A DNA stretch of 64,000 nucleotides, from contig CM077116.1 of NCBI GenBank assembly GCA_039619475.1, positions 148,693,088 to 148,757,087 on the forward strand, read 5' to 3'. The notes below the pieces were generated by a model. The model was given only the letters and a program-made list of their open reading frames with translations, ran no database searches and was not told the origin of the DNA. A program made the translations under genes and the position numbers. Below, in pieces: positions 60,908-64,000 of this stretch. Origin of the DNA: Icerya purchasi. Its lineage: Eukaryota; Arthropoda; Insecta; Hemiptera; Monophlebidae. Positions within the stretch are counted from its first letter, which is position 1. Each line of letters opens with the position of its first letter.

Positions 60908-63402
60908 AGTTAATTAAATAACACGTGAGTGCACAAATGATTAACAAAAATGATGTTATATACAATCCTGAACCATACAATTAAGTGGTCAATATGGAAT
61001 GTGTAATTAGTAAAACAAAAGATTTCTTAATTTATCTCAAATATTACAATACCACATAAAGTATAATGTTTAAAGACTTTTATATACACTTTTTTCCCCA
61101 GGTCATTCGAACAATATATTAATTTCGGTTTTCGCATTCAATGTGTAGAAATAAAAATTGCATAAGCACTCTAGTAAATCGTTGACAGCAGTTCGTTTTT
61201 GGTTGAAATTTTAGTTCGTTAATTTTCGCTGCCATTCATTGGTTATGTGCGAATAAACATAAACTATAAGTAACAGCAAAAGCGAACTAAAATCATGGTT
61301 ACCACATGTGAAAAATAGTGCGAAAAAAAATAAGGCACCGTAAATAGGAAATTTCAGAAATAACAATTAGCGGTTATAAATATAGGAATAAATCAGGAGT
61401 GCAGTAATTATAAAATATCTATATTAAATAAAATTGGCATACCTTAATTAGCGGGATACATTTGAGAACCGTAATAATAAACAGCCACAATTTTAATGTC
61501 GACACCGTAAAGCGAGAAAGCTATCAATTTCGGTAGATTGTTTTTAAATAACACCTAACACCACTATTCGGCCATAAGCACCAAAATTCAAGGTTTCGAT
61601 TGATAGTTAACAAGTTTTGTCACTCTAAGGTATATAAGAAATCATATTTCTTTTTAAAAAAACGGGAAAATGGAACAAAAAACAAATGAAACCTAAAATA
61701 TGGAAGAATGCGATGGTGAATGTAAACTGCTTTATTTCTTCAACTATAAACCACATACATTCGAAATACGAGAAGCTGCACAGCATGTGGTACAATTTTA
61801 TATCGTCACATATTTTTCAAATTACGGAATAACAAAATATTTAAAAAAAGAATAGAAAAAAAAACCCTGCAAATTCGGTATACAAAATAATAACCAGAAT
61901 CAAAATAAGCAGAATTTAATAATAATAGGACGACACCGTAACAATGGCGATAAGTAATTTTTCTTTTACGTTGGAGTGACGTCTGGTAAACCAAAGCATT
62001 TATAAGAATATCTAATTTAAATTATTAAACAGTTTTACATAAAAAGAGGAAAAAAATGAACCAAAAACGTAATCTACAATTTTTAAATTTTAAATTAGTT
62101 TCACATTGTTAAAAATAATTTTAAATTGTAAACTGTAAATTTAAAATTAAATTATTTATTGTTTTTATTCAATTTTATGTAGGATATAAATTAAAAGTCG
62201 AACAATTGTTTTATCGGGAAATGAACTAAAAAATAACGAATTAATATTAAGTAGAAAAGAAGCAAAAGGAACTGGTGTCAGCGTTCTAGAACTTTACCAA
62301 AAATTGTATCAGAAAAAACAATTAAATGTAATGTTTAATACTCCGTTGATTGTTTTTTGTTTTTTTTTCCATATTTGTCAGTAAATACTTTAAAAAACTG
62401 TAAGAAAAAAAAATATTCAGTTTTTTAGACTTGTTGGCAAAGCTTTTTTTTAAAAAGTACCTTTTCAATTTCAGTTAATATATTTCTACGCTAAAAATAC
62501 TTCTATTCACAGGTTATTCCAGTTTTAAATGGAAATTTAAATTAACTAATATAATACTACGGTGTATCATTCTTACACTGCTTGCTGTACGGTAAATATG
62601 GTATAACTCCTATAACATTTCTCGCCGAAGACGTTTTGCACGCATAAGCCATTATTAGTAATTCCATAATGTTATCATTCACATCCCTGTTAATAAAATT
62701 GTTGTTAGCTTCAAAATGCATTTACACACATAAAAATGTATTACAAAACAAAAACATCACGGTATGATACACTAAAATATTTTAGGTACTACAATGTAAA
62801 CATGCAGAATGAGATACATGTCATTTCCATTTCCATCTGTACATAGCGTTTCATTAAAAAATAAAAATAAGAACGTTAATGCAATTTTTTTTTCTCATTT
62901 TCTTATTGCTTCAGATTAGAAAACTACGCTGGAAAAAATAAAATTTTATTTAAGCCAAATACCTACTTTGTTCCTGTCTGAATGATGTATATATCTTTAC
63001 CGCGAACCGAATCTTTAATATCAACTACAGTTTCACGATTTGTTTTATGGTTTACTTGACATGCTGAAACGTTTATACCTAAACGGCTGTAAAATAAAAT
63101 CTTATTTTACACCAGATTTTAAGGTGATCACAAACAAATATGGTAAAATGAAAACCAGTTTCGTACTTATTGTAGTAATTTTAATTTTCTGTAAATTTGC
63201 TAATATTTATTCATAACTTTAAATTTTATAAATTCTTAATATACTGTACAAGTTATACTGATGTTATAAATTTGGCCATATAATATATTAACGTTAAAAC
63301 TGAACATACTTACTCAGCGATTAAGCGAGCTAATTCAGTATGTGAATTACCGCTTAAAATTAATAAATCACCGCCTACTACAGAACTCATTGTGGTTAGC
63401 AT
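51112..63402 (-). CDS. PRPSAP: PRPP synthetase-associated protein (PRPSAP), seven exons
   Basis: Minus-strand exons: 63,402-63,314; 63,086-62,967; 62,686-62,577; 57,758-57,580; 55,913-55,632; 53,924-53,778; 51,270-51,112. All introns are GT-AG and all phases agree, giving 361 residues (a second ATG at 63,390 gives 357); vertebrate PRPSAP2 is about 369. Landmarks are [117 protein letters not shown] and [13 protein letters not shown] [17 protein letters not shown]. The approximately 30-residue insert after VIHGE, the KMRKRG loop and the changed ribose-phosphate loop ([10 protein letters not shown]) distinguish it from catalytic PRPS. In the family these proteins bind and regulate PRPP synthetase in nucleotide synthesis. 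They are thought not to catalyse. A 5'UTR intron is possible: CAG precedes the ATG at 63,409-63,411. Confidence 0.93.
52091..53400 (+). mobile_element. Mos1-like mariner in the last PRPSAP intron
   Basis: Ends CCAGGTGTACAAGTATGAAA (left) and the same sequence with T as first base (right, reverse-complemented), with TA on both sides (52,089-52,090; 53,401-53,402). Length is 1,310 bp. The ends resemble those known for Mos1 and relatives of the mauritiana group. It lies antisense to PRPSAP inside the intron 51,271-53,777, and none of its sequence touches the exons. Confidence 0.92.
52302..53327 (+). pseudogene. Mos1-like (DD34D) transposase with frameshifts
   Basis: The N-terminus reads FLKKT-type text then [20 protein letters not shown]. 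The frame changes, then comes [20 protein letters not shown] and the linker region. A 33-bp unit is duplicated in tandem (52,601-52,666), adding an 11-residue repeat. [19 protein letters not shown] (first catalytic Asp, about 52,745) is in another frame. The last 144 codons (52,893-53,327) are intact: [16 protein letters not shown] (second Asp), [17 protein letters not shown] (third Asp, 34 residues later) and [14 protein letters not shown] [16 protein letters not shown]. At least two frameshifts make it non-functional. Confidence 0.88.
54020..54046. repeat. (CT)n microsatellite in PRPSAP intron 5
   Basis: About 13 CT units on the plus strand, hence a GA tract in the pre-mRNA. Confidence 0.9.
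56797..57192. repeat. (TA)n-bordered repeat, copy 2 (in PRPSAP intron 4)
   Basis: Uninterrupted relative of the repeat at 41.9-42.2 kb, starting and ending in TA tracts. It has an extra run of degenerate GTAACGAAA units (about 56,934-56,975) that copy 1 lacks. The motif AATTACAACGTAATTCTTA (56,812-56,830) is repeated inverted at about 57,056-57,074. The right border GGCCGAGTTTATATATA is the unfilled version of the site occupied by the maT element in copy 1. Confidence 0.78.
59095..59640. other. GC-richer island in PRPSAP intron 3
   Basis: This stretch stands out from the AT-rich intron and contains CpGs (for example CCGCCGTCGCC near 59,190). Two 60-codon plus-strand frames and one 77-codon minus-strand frame overlap here, none recognised. 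It could be an intronic regulatory element, an alternative promoter or exon, or a decayed element. Confidence 0.4.
60833..60903. repeat. (GTAT)n and (TA)n microsatellite in PRPSAP intron 3
   Basis: Five or more GTAT units run into about 18 TA units. Confidence 0.9.
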
Positions 63403-64000
63403 TGGTAACTGCAAATATGAAATGGAAAAATAATTTCAAAAGTAACGTTTTTATTTTTTTAGCATAATCTAAAAACGAAAAGTTCTCTCTAAAAACATGG
63501 TAAAACTTTAATCGTATACTATCGAATATAACCAACTCTAATTGTGTATTATCACGAACATGATTAACACGAATAAAACAAACGAAATTAATACCGGGGG
63601 GCGTCGTTATTATCAATTGTATTTACATTATCATGTATAAAGTATCCGCATTAACCGCTAAAATATTTCATGTCATTGGTTATTTTAAATATATAGAAAC
63701 TTTTAAAAATTATTAAATATAATTTTTATGTTAAAGTTAAATTAAATTATTTAGTAAAATTAAAAATTAATTAGTATTTGAGTTTTTGTAACTTTCTATT
63801 TTTTACAATTAGTCGATTCGAGTTTAGTTTTAAAAAAATGAATGGTAATATAACAGTGTTCTTCAAAAAAACACCATAGTAAAATAACTTCTTGTTACAC
63901 GAATTTTGTTAATTTAAACAAATATTAACGAGGCAGCGACAGAATAATTTTTCAATACTTTTTGTGTAAAATCCATTCCACGGATTCATAAACAATACAT
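63403..64000. other. Upstream flank of PRPSAP, no gene recognised
   Basis: AT-rich. A CAG at 63,409-63,411 (minus strand) could be a 5'UTR intron acceptor. No TATA box or initiator can be assigned with confidence. The promoter may lie outside the window. Confidence 0.4.

Noticed and set aside
1..64000. LTR retrotransposons, CRISPR arrays, rRNA genes, bacterial-type operons
   Set aside because: No paired direct long repeats, regular spacer arrays, or rRNA-like conserved sequence seen; the content is that of an arthropod nuclear genome.

Overview
This is a eukaryotic, AT-rich, intron-bearing nuclear sequence. The transposon mix (Mos1-type and maT mariners, I-, Jockey- and RTE-type LINEs, many short hAT elements) and the one recognisable host gene point to an arthropod, most likely an insect. 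I cannot place it to order from sequence alone. No prokaryotic operon, CRISPR array, LTR retroelement or rRNA was seen.

Host genes. The right-hand 12.3 kb (51,112-63,402, minus strand) is one complete seven-exon gene for a phosphoribosyl-pyrophosphate-synthetase-associated protein (PRPSAP/PAP39-41 type). I assembled it from GT-AG exons whose phases all agree, giving 361 codons from the upstream ATG. Its introns hold a Mos1-like mariner (antisense), half of a repeat pair, and a GC-richer island. A second possible host gene is a 129-codon single-exon membrane protein at 7,007-7,396 (minus), not recognised.

Left part, 0-20 kb. A Jockey-type LINE fragment (0.2-1.3 kb) is followed by a decayed DNA transposon with G-rich inverted ends, TTAA flanks and a broken transposase (2.0-4.0 kb). 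Then come hAT-type elements at 4.7-5.4 (with another hAT nested inside), 7.9-8.2, 10.1-10.8 (inside a dead 1.3-kb mariner) and 19.1-19.8 kb. LINE 3' fragments lie at 11.4-12.6 and 13.6-15.2 kb.

Centre, 20-38 kb. A perfect 107-bp inverted repeat (20.3 kb) and a decayed RTE-like LINE (21.4-22.9 kb) precede a large transposon nest. One near-full-length I-clade LINE (about 22.9-34.2 kb; roughly 5.6 kb once insertions are subtracted) has been split by four later insertions: a pyrimidine-rich LINE (23.6-26.1), a second 5'-truncated LINE (27.4-28.0), a hAT element (29.0-30.8) and an RTE fragment (30.9-31.8). Each insertion has its own target-site duplication, and removing the insertions restores LINE reading frame or domain order at the junctions. 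A 304-bp hAT MITE follows at 36.8 kb.

Right-centre, 38-51 kb. This holds RTE tails, a maT (DD37D) mariner whose 343-codon transposase frame is broken only by one stop codon, an RTE endonuclease fragment, a Jockey RT fragment with its poly(A) tail, and an 84-bp near-perfect inverted repeat. Apart from the PRPSAP gene, almost everything that can be named is transposon-derived. I saw no evidence for an unknown multi-gene system. The strongest unusual signals are the nest, the maT copy with its paired unoccupied locus, and the two long inverted repeats.
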